From an uncultured Sphingomonadaceae bacterium (GTDB lineage Bacteria; Pseudomonadota; Alphaproteobacteria; Sphingomonadales; Sphingomonadaceae), in the NCBI GenBank assembly GCA_947497455.1, contig CANMGU010000002.1, positions 1,458,506 to 1,522,505 on the forward strand: a stretch of DNA of 64,000 nucleotides. Direction: 5' to 3'. Positions 18,394 to 26,265 of this stretch are shown piece by piece. Numbering within the stretch: the stretch's first letter is position 1; the number at the start of each line of letters is the position of its first letter. A model generated the notes under the pieces. The model was not told where the DNA came from. It was given only the letters and a program-made list of their open reading frames with translations, and made no database searches. The position numbers and the translations under genes were made by a program.

Positions 18394-20583
18394 ATGAACA
18401 AAATGTCGGAAACACCCCTGCCGCTGGACAGGTTTACCGCTGAAGAAACCAATGAACTGATTGATCTGCGCGCTATTGGCCGCGCGTTTCGCAAACATTT
18501 GGTGCCAGTCATTCTGGTCTCCATGCTTGCGATCATCGCTGTAGCCGTGGCCTATTTCATGACCAAACCGAGTTATCTGGCAACCGCCACCATGGTGGTT
18601 GAGCGCCAGGCTGAAGAGGTCGTTCCGGTCGAGACTGATAATCCTGCGCTGACAACGGATTCTCCAACGGTGGATACCGCGGTGGAAGTGTTGCAATCCC
18701 CGTTCATCGCTGGACGGGTGGTGGATGCCCTGAAGCTGACGGAGAATCCTGAGTTTAATCCTGGTCTCATAAAGACAGGGGAAAGGACAGTGAGATCACC
18801 AGTGCAGCAGCAGGCCGACCGCGACCGCGCAATCCGAATATTAGGTGGCTCGCTAACTGTCCAGCGCGAGGGTGTGTCTTACGCCATTGCCGTGAGATAT
18901 GAATCGGAAAATCCCAAAATGGCGGCAAACATCGCCAATGCCACTGTTGATGAATATCTTTTGACCGAGGTTGAAGGCGAGGAAGGGTCGACCCAGCGCA
19001 GCGCTGACTTATTGGCGACCAGACTGGAGGAATTGCGAGGAGAGGTGTTGGCGGCCGAGGCGCAAGTCGCGCGCTATCGTTCGGATGAAGGCCTTTTTGC
19101 AGCAACCGATGCAAGCTCCATCACACAGCAGGAATTGTCCGTCCTCAACACCCAGCTTGCTGAAGCGAGAGCCGCTGAAGCCGCCGCCCAATCTCGGCTG
19201 GCAACGGCTCAATCTCAAATGTCGCAGGGTTTTTCTGGCGAGGCGCTCGGCGCTGCGTTGGAATCAGAAGTTGTTGGTGCGTTGCGGGCTCAGCGTGCCG
19301 TCTTCAGCGCCGAAGTTGCAAACCTGATTACCCGCTATGGACCCCGGCATCCCAGTCTGATCAAAGCGAAGAGCGAGCTCAGTGACATAGATGTACAGAT
19401 TAGCGCTGAGGTTGGAAGAATTGTCGCCAGCCTGAAAACCGAAGCGCGCGCAGCGCAGGGACGTACGGCCTCCATCGCATCTTCCATTGCGGGTCTGCAA
19501 AATCGGCTCGCAGTAGATAGCGATGCCTCTGTAAGGTTGTCCGAACTGGAACGGAACGCGGCTTCGGCTCGCGAATTATATCAGGGGTTTCTTGATCGCT
19601 ACAAGGAATCCCTAGCCCGGCAAGGGACCGAGACAAGCGGTGCGAAAGAAGTCTCTCGCGCTGCCATACCTGTGCTCCCGGTATCGCCCAATCCGTTATT
19701 ATATTTGGCGTTAGGTCTGGTTGCTGCTGCGGCATCATCGACTGCTGTTGTTGCGGGACGGGAGTTTCTGGAAAGCGGATTAAGGACCGCCGAAGCAGTT
19801 GAGAAGCGGCTCAAGATCAGCGCCCTGGGTTCCATTCCGGAGATTGGTTCGCTGCCGGAGGTCCGAAAGTCTCGCGAGCCGGTTCCATGGCCTCCGCAAT
19901 TTCTTAATGATCATCCCAAGTCTGCCTTTGCAGAGGCTTTTCGGGCGCTCAAGACGACGTTGGTTATGGCGCCCGGGGCGCATCAGACAAAGATCATCTC
20001 ACTGACATCGGCGCTGCCCGGCGAAGGCAAGACCAGTTCGGCCATATGCCTGGCCAGCGCAGCCGCGCGATCAGGAATCCGTACGTTGCTGATCGACTGC
20101 GACTCCCGCCGCCAAGCCTCATCGCGATCTCTGGCCAAGGCGATAAGCCGTGGTTTGACGGACGTTCTGAATGGCAAAGCATCGCTTACCGAAGCGATCG
20201 TCCATGATTCCGACAGCGGCGTCTATTTTCTCGGCCAAAGACCCGATGAGGAAACCCCGTTTGACCTGATGGGGTCACAGGCCATGTCTGATTTGCTGGC
20301 CGAACTACGCGGTCAGTTCCAGTTTGTTGTGCTTGATACCGCTCCGGTTCTGCCGGTTGCGGAATCGAGGATGCTGGCAGCACTTGCGGATATTGTTGTC
20401 TTTCTGGTGCAGTGGAAGGAAACGCCGGCCAAGGCAGCCGAGATTGGTCTGCATCAACTGGATGCGGTCGGCGCCAATGTTGCTGGGGTTGTGCTGAGCC
20501 GGGTCGATGTCGTTGAGCAGGCGCGCACGGGTTTTGGTGATGCGGGGCTCTACTTCAAACGCTACAAGGAATATTACGCGTAG
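18394..20583 (+). CDS. Polysaccharide co-polymerase/tyrosine autokinase (Wzc/GumC type, fused BY-kinase)
   Basis: A 729-residue inner-membrane protein controlling chain length and export. The N-terminal Wzz domain has a first transmembrane helix near 36-56. A long periplasmic coiled coil follows (about 180-410), then a second helix near 430-450. The cytoplasmic BY-kinase domain has Walker A SALPGEGKTSS near 540-550, Walker A' TLLIDCDSR near 566 and Walker B FVVLDTAP near 645. The C-terminal tail has four tyrosines in its last ten residues (YFKRYKEYYA), typical for autophosphorylation. Fusion of both parts in one protein matches Wzc rather than the split form. It sits between GT2 and the polymerase gene. 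Confidence 0.93.
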   Translation: MNKMSETPLPLDRFTAEETNELIDLRAIGRAFRKHLVPVILVSMLAIIAVAVAYFMTKPSYLATATMVVERQAEEVVPVETDNPALTTDSPTVDTAVEVLQSPFIAGRVVDALKLTENPEFNPGLIKTGERTVRSPVQQQADRDRAIRILGGSLTVQREGVSYAIAVRYESENPKMAANIANATVDEYLLTEVEGEEGSTQRSADLLATRLEELRGEVLAAEAQVARYRSDEGLFAATDASSITQQELSVLNTQLAEARAAEAAAQSRLATAQSQMSQGFSGEALGAALESEVVGALRAQRAVFSAEVANLITRYGPRHPSLIKAKSELSDIDVQISAEVGRIVASLKTEARAAQGRTASIASSIAGLQNRLAVDSDASVRLSELERNAASARELYQGFLDRYKESLARQGTETSGAKEVSRAAIPVLPVSPNPLLYLALGLVAAAASSTAVVAGREFLESGLRTAEAVEKRLKISALGSIPEIGSLPEVRKSREPVPWPPQFLNDHPKSAFAEAFRALKTTLVMAPGAHQTKIISLTSALPGEGKTSSAICLASAAARSGIRTLLIDCDSRRQASSRSLAKAISRGLTDVLNGKASLTEAIVHDSDSGVYFLGQRPDEETPFDLMGSQAMSDLLAELRGQFQFVVLDTAPVLPVAESRMLAALADIVVFLVQWKETPAKAAEIGLHQLDAVGANVAGVVLSRVDVVEQARTGFGDAGLYFKRYKEYYA

Positions 20584-20632
20584 GGCGGGTCGTTTTGGCA
20601 GAAATCCTCTTACATACTGAAGGCACATTCTA

Positions 20633-21976
20633 ATGGACGGCAGCGATCTGGGCGGCGCACCATCCCTGCCGTTACCGCTATTGTTGCTGGTTGCGGTCTT
20701 GATGGCTGCGCCGATGGTCCTCGCTCTTAAAAAAGTGCAGGGCCCTCCGGCGCGATTTGTTATTCTCGCCATTTGGTTGCGCTATATCATGAGCGCTTTT
20801 CATGAGATTACATTTTCACCAGTTATCGCTGGACTGAGCCTTAATGCACTGGGCTCGGTGGCGGTTGCCGGAATTGGGCTGTTGTTGCTCAATCCGCGGC
20901 ACTTGCTGTTCAAGCCGCTAATGCCCGTCTATGCGCTGATCTTGCTTTCTCTGACAAGTGCGGCGGCAAATGATGGGTTGTTCACCGCACTGAATGCGGC
21001 GGTCAAACATGTCTATTTTCTGGTGTTGATGGTCGCTGTTTACCGGGCCCTGCTGGAGAATGGCGGTACGCGATTTTTTTCGCCGCTGCTCTGGGCCTTT
21101 GCACCTCTCGTGGTCTTTCAATTGCTATCCATTGGATTGGGCGCGGTGAAAGCATCAGAATTTGATGGCTCGAGCAGCTTTATTGGTGGTTATAATCACG
21201 AAGCAACTTTCTCCATAGCGATGGCGACCTTTTTTGTAGTCGCATGTTTCGCTGCGACTTTGCCACGTGTCATTCAAACTTTGTTATCCGCCGGATTGCT
21301 GGTTGGTATCATTCTCGCCAATTATCGTACCACGATGCTTGCTGTGTTGCCATTGGCCGCCATTCAGGTGGTCAGTAGCGCCATGTTCTCCTTTGTGCGT
21401 GAACAGCGGGTGATTCTGGCAATCATCCTATCATTACTGATGTTGGCAGGTGTGTTTGTATTAGCCGGTTTTTCAGCAGAACGATTCAATGATCTGGTCA
21501 TCTTCTTCGGCGACCCCGGCCAGTATATTAAACCGCAGGCCGAGTTTTCATTTGATGAGCGACGCCTGTTGTCGGGCCGATTCTATATTTGGTCGGGCTA
21601 TATTTACGCATGGATGGAAGGGTCCACACTCAATCACATGATTGGCTTCGGCCCGGACAGTTGGGAGGAGATATTCAAAGTCTATCCCCATAACACCATT
21701 GTCGCTTATCTCTACGAACTGGGTTGGGCTGGCGTTTTTCTATTATTGATGTTCTGGATTATGATGTTCAATCTGGCAACCAAAGCGCCTGTTGAAGATC
21801 GCGCAACACTGGTGTTTGCGCATTTGTCATTCCTTTTCATGAACTTGGCAACCATGGCCCTGTGGCAAATTGAAGGTGTAATTTTTTATGCCATTATTTG
21901 TGGTTTTTCGCTATTTAGGAAAGTGGAAACAGGGGCTGTCAAACGCCATTGGAAAGCGAGCTTGCACCCTGTGTGA
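20633..21976 (+). CDS. O-antigen ligase/polymerase family protein (Wzy candidate)
   Basis: A 447-residue integral membrane protein with roughly 11-12 hydrophobic segments and a large periplasmic loop around residues 300-350. The loop contains SGRFYIWSGYIYAWM and HNTIVAYLYELGWAG, patterns seen in the O-antigen ligase/Wzy family (PF04932). Within this cluster it is the only candidate for the periplasmic polymerase joining repeat units. ATG 20633 is 50 bp after the Wzc-like stop. Polymerase proteins are poorly conserved, so the family is safer than the exact activity. Confidence 0.85.
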   Translation: MDGSDLGGAPSLPLPLLLLVAVLMAAPMVLALKKVQGPPARFVILAIWLRYIMSAFHEITFSPVIAGLSLNALGSVAVAGIGLLLLNPRHLLFKPLMPVYALILLSLTSAAANDGLFTALNAAVKHVYFLVLMVAVYRALLENGGTRFFSPLLWAFAPLVVFQLLSIGLGAVKASEFDGSSSFIGGYNHEATFSIAMATFFVVACFAATLPRVIQTLLSAGLLVGIILANYRTTMLAVLPLAAIQVVSSAMFSFVREQRVILAIILSLLMLAGVFVLAGFSAERFNDLVIFFGDPGQYIKPQAEFSFDERRLLSGRFYIWSGYIYAWMEGSTLNHMIGFGPDSWEEIFKVYPHNTIVAYLYELGWAGVFLLLMFWIMMFNLATKAPVEDRATLVFAHLSFLFMNLATMALWQIEGVIFYAIICGFSLFRKVETGAVKRHWKASLHPV

Positions 21977-21993
21977 CTCCGATAATTCGGAGT
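21976..21993 (+). other. Short hairpin after the polymerase gene
   Basis: ACTCCGA and TCGGAGT form a perfect 7-bp stem with a TAAT loop that begins on the last base of the polymerase stop codon. No T-tract follows, so it is not a typical intrinsic terminator. It may stabilise the message or tune downstream expression. Confidence 0.4.
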
Positions 21994-22014
21994 TATTGGA
22001 TCAGGGAGGCATGT

Positions 22015-22275
22015 GTGGACAAAAAGGCAGGCGATGCTCACAGGCCCGATCCTTCGGTTATTTCCAACGACCTGGTTAGCTCCAGGGTCTATACTGATCG
22101 CGAGCGCGAGCGCGGTAATCGCGAAGCGGAAAGTTCGGATTCAGTAGAGCCATGGGCCGAATCATCGGCTTCGAAGAGAGCGGAACAGCTGCCCCATAAG
22201 ATGTGGATCATCGGCCTTGCGGGGCTGTTTATTTGGGCCATTATTGTAGTCGGAGCCTTGCTCTTTTTTACTTGA
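22015..22275 (+). CDS. Small single-pass membrane protein in the EPS cluster
   Basis: An 86-residue protein not recognised as any family. The first 60 residues are charged and Ser/Glu/Arg-rich (VYTDRERERGNREAESS), probably disordered and cytoplasmic. One C-terminal helix (about residues 66-85, MWIIGLAGLFIWAIIVVGAL) ends almost at the C-terminus, as in tail-anchored proteins. The start is GTG 22015, with GGGAGG 5 nt upstream; a TTG at 21949 in the same frame is less likely. Its place between the polymerase and a glycosyltransferase suggests an accessory role in the EPS machine. Confidence 0.65.
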   Translation: MDKKAGDAHRPDPSVISNDLVSSRVYTDRERERGNREAESSDSVEPWAESSASKRAEQLPHKMWIIGLAGLFIWAIIVVGALLFFT

Positions 22276-22362
22276 TCGCATTCTCATCCCGTCACCCCGA
22301 AATCTGTGCATTATATCGCCGAAGCGTTTTGCGGATGGCCCGGACTTGGTAGTAGATCATCG

Positions 22363-23520
22363 ATGTTCCCCCAATCCGAGGCAGGTTTTTTGCGGCCAAA
22401 GATTCTCTTTATCATCAACTCTCTTACCGGCGGTGGCGCTGAGCGGGTAATGGCCGCATTACTCAGCCATTCGGCGGGCTATCGTGACCAATATGATATT
22501 GCGCTGGCCCTGCTCGACAACGAACCGCAAGCTTATGAGATACCCGACTGGATCACCGTTCACCAACTGGATTGCGGCGGCAGTCTATGGCAGTCAGTTC
22601 GACAGGTGCGTGCGCTTGAAAAATCACTCCAGCCTTCGGTAACCCTGAGTTTTCTAACCCGTGCCAATGTTGCCAACTGGGCCAGCAGGGCAGCAAGGCG
22701 CAAGCCGTGGATAATTAGCGAGCGGGTGAATACGAGCGCCCATCTGGGTCACGGATTCTCCGGCAGGCTGAGCCGCAGTCTGGTAAGTTTATCCTATCGG
22801 CATGCAACCCGTGTCATAGCTGTCTCGCAGGGCGTAGCTGATGACTTATCGCATAATTTCGCAGTGCCCACGAATAAAATCAGTGTCATCGCGAATCCAG
22901 TCGACATTACACGGATATCCCGGCTGGCGCTCGAAAAGCATCCTGTTCACACACAAGAGCCGTATATTGTCGCGATTGGCCGCCTCGTCGAAAATAAAAA
23001 TTTTCGATTGTTGATTGATGCCTTTTCAGCGGCGTCGGTGCCCGAGAAACTAATCATCATCGGTGACGGCCCATTGCGCTCTGTCCTGGAAAAGCAAATA
23101 GCCGATTATGGCTTACAAGACCGGATCATTCTGACCGGATTCATTTCCAATCCTTTTCCCTTGCTGGCCGGGGCGCAGTTTTTTGTGTTGCCATCCAATG
23201 CGGAGGGGTTCCCCAATGGCTTAGTCGAGGCAATGAGCACCGGTACGGCGGTAGTTTCGACGAACTGTAGATCCGGACCATCCGAAATTCTGGCGCGACA
23301 GAGTAATATGACCATCGAACGCATGACGCCGGTGGATTTTGGTGTCCTGGTTCCCTGTGATCAGATAGATGCAATGGCCGATTCTTTGCACTATTTACAG
23401 GATGATGTGATCCGCAAGCGGCTTGCTCGGCTCGCTTTGGCGCGTACCAAAGACTATACACCGGAAAAGGCGGCACAGCATTACTGGCATGTGATAGGCA
23501 GTGCCCATGCTGCTGCGTAG
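22363..23520 (+). CDS. Glycosyltransferase family 4
   Basis: A 385-residue GT-B transferase with the start motif ILFIINSLTGGGAERVMAAL, VIAVSQGVADDL in the hinge region, AIGRLVENKNFRLLIDAF and LPSNAEGFPNGLVEAMSTG for donor binding. GGGAERV is typical of GT4 enzymes of O-antigen and EPS synthesis. Start choice is uncertain. ATG 22363 lies 9 codons before the conserved PKILFIIN strand; an in-frame GTG at 22306 would add 19 residues without homology-like features. Neither has a strong ribosome binding site. Confidence 0.88.
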   Translation: MFPQSEAGFLRPKILFIINSLTGGGAERVMAALLSHSAGYRDQYDIALALLDNEPQAYEIPDWITVHQLDCGGSLWQSVRQVRALEKSLQPSVTLSFLTRANVANWASRAARRKPWIISERVNTSAHLGHGFSGRLSRSLVSLSYRHATRVIAVSQGVADDLSHNFAVPTNKISVIANPVDITRISRLALEKHPVHTQEPYIVAIGRLVENKNFRLLIDAFSAASVPEKLIIIGDGPLRSVLEKQIADYGLQDRIILTGFISNPFPLLAGAQFFVLPSNAEGFPNGLVEAMSTGTAVVSTNCRSGPSEILARQSNMTIERMTPVDFGVLVPCDQIDAMADSLHYLQDDVIRKRLARLALARTKDYTPEKAAQHYWHVIGSAHAAA

Positions 23521-23576
23521 CTGATCGTTTAAGGCAGTTGTTTAACCTTGGGGCTTTGCAAGGAATTGAAGCGGAT

Positions 23577-24929
23577 ATGCATCAATCTGGCCTCGTGACA
23601 TTTGTTCCTAAATGGGCAGTCAGCAATAGAGTTTTCATGCCGTCAACGGTGCTTTTTTTGCCCTTGATCTTGGTCACCTTGCTTCCAACTAACGCTCAGG
23701 CGCAGCAGTCTGACATATTGGAGGATTTTCGTGATGAAAGCCTTCAATTCAAGCGCAGTGAACAGCTTGGCGTCCGGGATCGTTCGCAGCCAGAATTTGA
23801 TCCTGTCCCTTACCGGATTGATGGAGTGGAAATAATGCCCAGCATCAATATCGACACATTTTATGACAGCAATATTTTTGCGGTGCGGGATGCCAGCGAC
23901 GACTTGATTATCCGGGTCAGGCCGAAACTTGCCGCTTCAACGAAGTTCGGTAATTTTAACATAACCACCGCCGCGGAAGTTGATCACCGGCAGTATCTCA
24001 GCACCGATAGCCAGAGCACTACCGACTTCACGTTGGGGCTGCGTGGTCGTTACGATATCGGCCGCGAGAGTCAGATCTATATCGGAACCCGCAATGGTCA
24101 AAAGACCGAAGACAGAACCGATCCGGCATCTCCGCTGAACCTTCAGCAGCCTGTTCAATACCGGTTTGCTTCAGCTTTTTTTGGGGCCGCACAGAATTTT
24201 AACCGATTGCGGATTGCAGCGCGTGCCGGGATTGAAAAGCGCAACTATGAAGATGGACGTGATGGGCTCGACGCTCTTGTCGATCAGGACTTTCGCAACC
24301 GCACATTGTGGACCGGCGACCTCGGCGCGGAATTTGCGATCAACCCAGATATATCGGTTTTTGTGAACGGCAGCGTCAATCGACGCGATTATGTAAGCCA
24401 GCCGCCATTATTACCTTCCCGGGATTCAGAAGGATATGAAATCACGGCCGGCACAAGTTTCCAACTGAGCAAGTTGGTCCGCTCGGAAATCGGCATCGGC
24501 TATTTTCAACAAAATTTCGACGATACGGGTTTTGATGATGTTGACGGATTTGCAGTTCAGGGGAAGTTGGAATATTTTGTCACCCCTCTGGTGACACTGA
24601 CAGCACGCGCCAATCGTGGCGTAGAGGAATCATCAACTTTGGGGTCAGGCGCGTTCGTCGCGACATCTTTTTCGCTGACAGCAGACTATGAGCTTCTGCG
24701 CAATCTGATCGTTACCGCCAGTGCCAGTTATGAACAGGACCGGTTCCAAGACATCGACCGGGATTATGATATTGCAGGGGCAGCGATGGGCGTTGAGTGG
24801 CGCCTGGCACCGCGCTATTCATTTCATGCACGATATGATTTTCGCGACCAGGATGCTTCTGGAACATTCCCAGGGCGTGCATTTTCACGGCACCGTTTCC
24901 TGGTCGGCATCACGATTGCAGGAATGTGA
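23577..24929 (+). CDS. Outer-membrane beta-barrel protein of the EPS cluster
   Basis: A 450-residue secreted protein of the outer-membrane beta-barrel type seen in exopolysaccharide loci (BBP2-like). The N-terminal signal ends around NAQAQQ (residue 41-43 from this start; a second ATG at 23637 would give a more usual length). From about residue 85 the sequence alternates in strands ending in aromatic residues, such as IMPSINIDTFYDSNIFA, and ends with YSFHARYDFRDQ and a final strand FLVGITIAGM. The likely role is a porin-like or scaffolding partner for polymer passage through the outer membrane. The beta-helix gene starts 1 nt after its stop. Confidence 0.8.
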   Translation: MHQSGLVTFVPKWAVSNRVFMPSTVLFLPLILVTLLPTNAQAQQSDILEDFRDESLQFKRSEQLGVRDRSQPEFDPVPYRIDGVEIMPSINIDTFYDSNIFAVRDASDDLIIRVRPKLAASTKFGNFNITTAAEVDHRQYLSTDSQSTTDFTLGLRGRYDIGRESQIYIGTRNGQKTEDRTDPASPLNLQQPVQYRFASAFFGAAQNFNRLRIAARAGIEKRNYEDGRDGLDALVDQDFRNRTLWTGDLGAEFAINPDISVFVNGSVNRRDYVSQPPLLPSRDSEGYEITAGTSFQLSKLVRSEIGIGYFQQNFDDTGFDDVDGFAVQGKLEYFVTPLVTLTARANRGVEESSTLGSGAFVATSFSLTADYELLRNLIVTASASYEQDRFQDIDRDYDIAGAAMGVEWRLAPRYSFHARYDFRDQDASGTFPGRAFSRHRFLVGITIAGM

Positions 24930-24930
24930 T

Positions 24931-25932
24931 ATGATCTCCTATCTGGACCGTCGAACCTTCATTTCGGTTGTTGCTTTGGCGTCTATCGCCGGATGTTCTC
25001 GGGCTGTGAAAGCGGCGACAATCGAGGGCAGAACGTTTCAAGGCGACGGTTCTGGAGAGGGGTTGAGAGCACAATCGGGGCTGATAATCAGGAACTCCAA
25101 ATTTCTCAATCTTGGAAATGGTGCGATACGCGTGAATGTTGCAACTGATGGGCTGGTTGTGGAGCAGACGGAAGGCAGGAATCTTTATCGTTTTCTCGAA
25201 AACACTGCATCCAATCGCTCCATACCGGCCTCACTTACAAATTTCACACTTCGGCGGATCATGGGTTCCGATATCAGACGGGCCATGACCCGCATTCGCT
25301 ATGGGTCGCGAGATGGTCTGATCGAAGATGTTATTGCCCGGGCAAGTGGCAGCACCGAACGTTATTGCGCTGGTTTTGTCCTTGATGATGAAGCACGTGA
25401 GATCATCTATCGCCGATGCGAGGCGCATGGCTTTGTTGAACGGAACCGGTCGAGCAATGATTATTGGAATGGCGATGGCTTTTCTGACGAGCGAGGTAAT
25501 GAGGAGATCCAATATCTCGCTTGCATTGCCACGGGCAGCAGCGACGGTGGCTTTGATCTGAAATCAACCAATGTCCGGCTGGCCGACTGTGTGGCCAAGG
25601 ATAACAAACGGAATTTTCGGCTCTGGGGCAGCGGTCTAGCTGAAAACTGCCGCAGTGAACATCCGCGGTCACATGGCGGATCCGGCAGGCCAAGCCATTT
25701 TTCTTTCCATGGCGGGACTGTCAAATTTGTAATCGATCGCCCGGTTGTGCGTGCTGCACCGGATAATGATGCACCGGTTTTCCTGTTTGATAATGATTCG
25801 CCGGCGAGCGTCGAAGTCCGCAACGCGGATATTGATGCTCCCGGTGCGCCACTCGTTCTTGCGGAAAATAGCGAGCCGAACATTACGTGGATTCCTCCGC
25901 GCGACGAACAGAATATCCGGACCGCTGATTAA
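24931..25932 (+). CDS. Tat-exported right-handed beta-helix protein, possible EPS-acting enzyme
   Basis: A 333-residue protein whose N-terminus, DRRTFISVVALASIAGC, has a twin-arginine motif followed by a lipobox-like LASIAGC, suggesting Tat export and perhaps lipidation. The rest shows short repeated turns (IIRNSKFLNLGNGAIRV, LVVEQTEGRN, GLIEDVIARAS, IQYLACIATGSSDGGFDLKS) typical of a parallel beta-helix as in pectate lyase-like proteins. A role in trimming or modifying the polymer is plausible, but no catalytic set can be confirmed. It is the last gene of the EPS block; its start lies 1 nt after the beta-barrel stop. Confidence 0.75.
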   Translation: MISYLDRRTFISVVALASIAGCSRAVKAATIEGRTFQGDGSGEGLRAQSGLIIRNSKFLNLGNGAIRVNVATDGLVVEQTEGRNLYRFLENTASNRSIPASLTNFTLRRIMGSDIRRAMTRIRYGSRDGLIEDVIARASGSTERYCAGFVLDDEAREIIYRRCEAHGFVERNRSSNDYWNGDGFSDERGNEEIQYLACIATGSSDGGFDLKSTNVRLADCVAKDNKRNFRLWGSGLAENCRSEHPRSHGGSGRPSHFSFHGGTVKFVIDRPVVRAAPDNDAPVFLFDNDSPASVEVRNADIDAPGAPLVLAENSEPNITWIPPRDEQNIRTAD

Positions 25933-26265
25933 ACTTGCTCCAAAAGTCCTGTCCTACAAGAACATCAATCCACTACATTGTCGGTTAAATTGGATGGATG
26001 CGGCGGCCAATTGAACAGATCACGGAAACGGAAAATTTGTTTGGATGATTCTGGTTGCAATTGCAGAAACTCGGACAAAATCTGGAGTGAAAAACCCCCG
26101 AATTGGCATTTGATAATTTCGGCCATAACTTACGTTACTGGCTAGAAACTGTCACTCGATAAGTGAGAATTGTGTGAACTTCGGGGCTTAATTGGTCGAT
26201 TAAATTGTCAATTGCAACCTTGTCGCGAGAATGGCATAGTACCTTAAAGCTGGGAGAGACGGCAA
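25933..26265 (+). promoter_or_regulatory. Intergenic promoter region with a PHO-box-like site upstream of the monooxygenase pair
   Basis: No ORF worth calling lies in these 333 bp. At 26138-26155 the 18-mer CTGGCTAGAAACTGTCAC matches 14 of 18 positions of the classical PHO box CTGTCATAAAACTGTCAC, with an exact second half-site. Nine bp later GAGAAT (26165-26170) could be a -10. A weak dyad, TTAAT/ATTAA with a 6-nt gap, lies at 26188-26203. The remainder, including possible EPS 3' processing signals, shows nothing clear. Confidence 0.4.
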
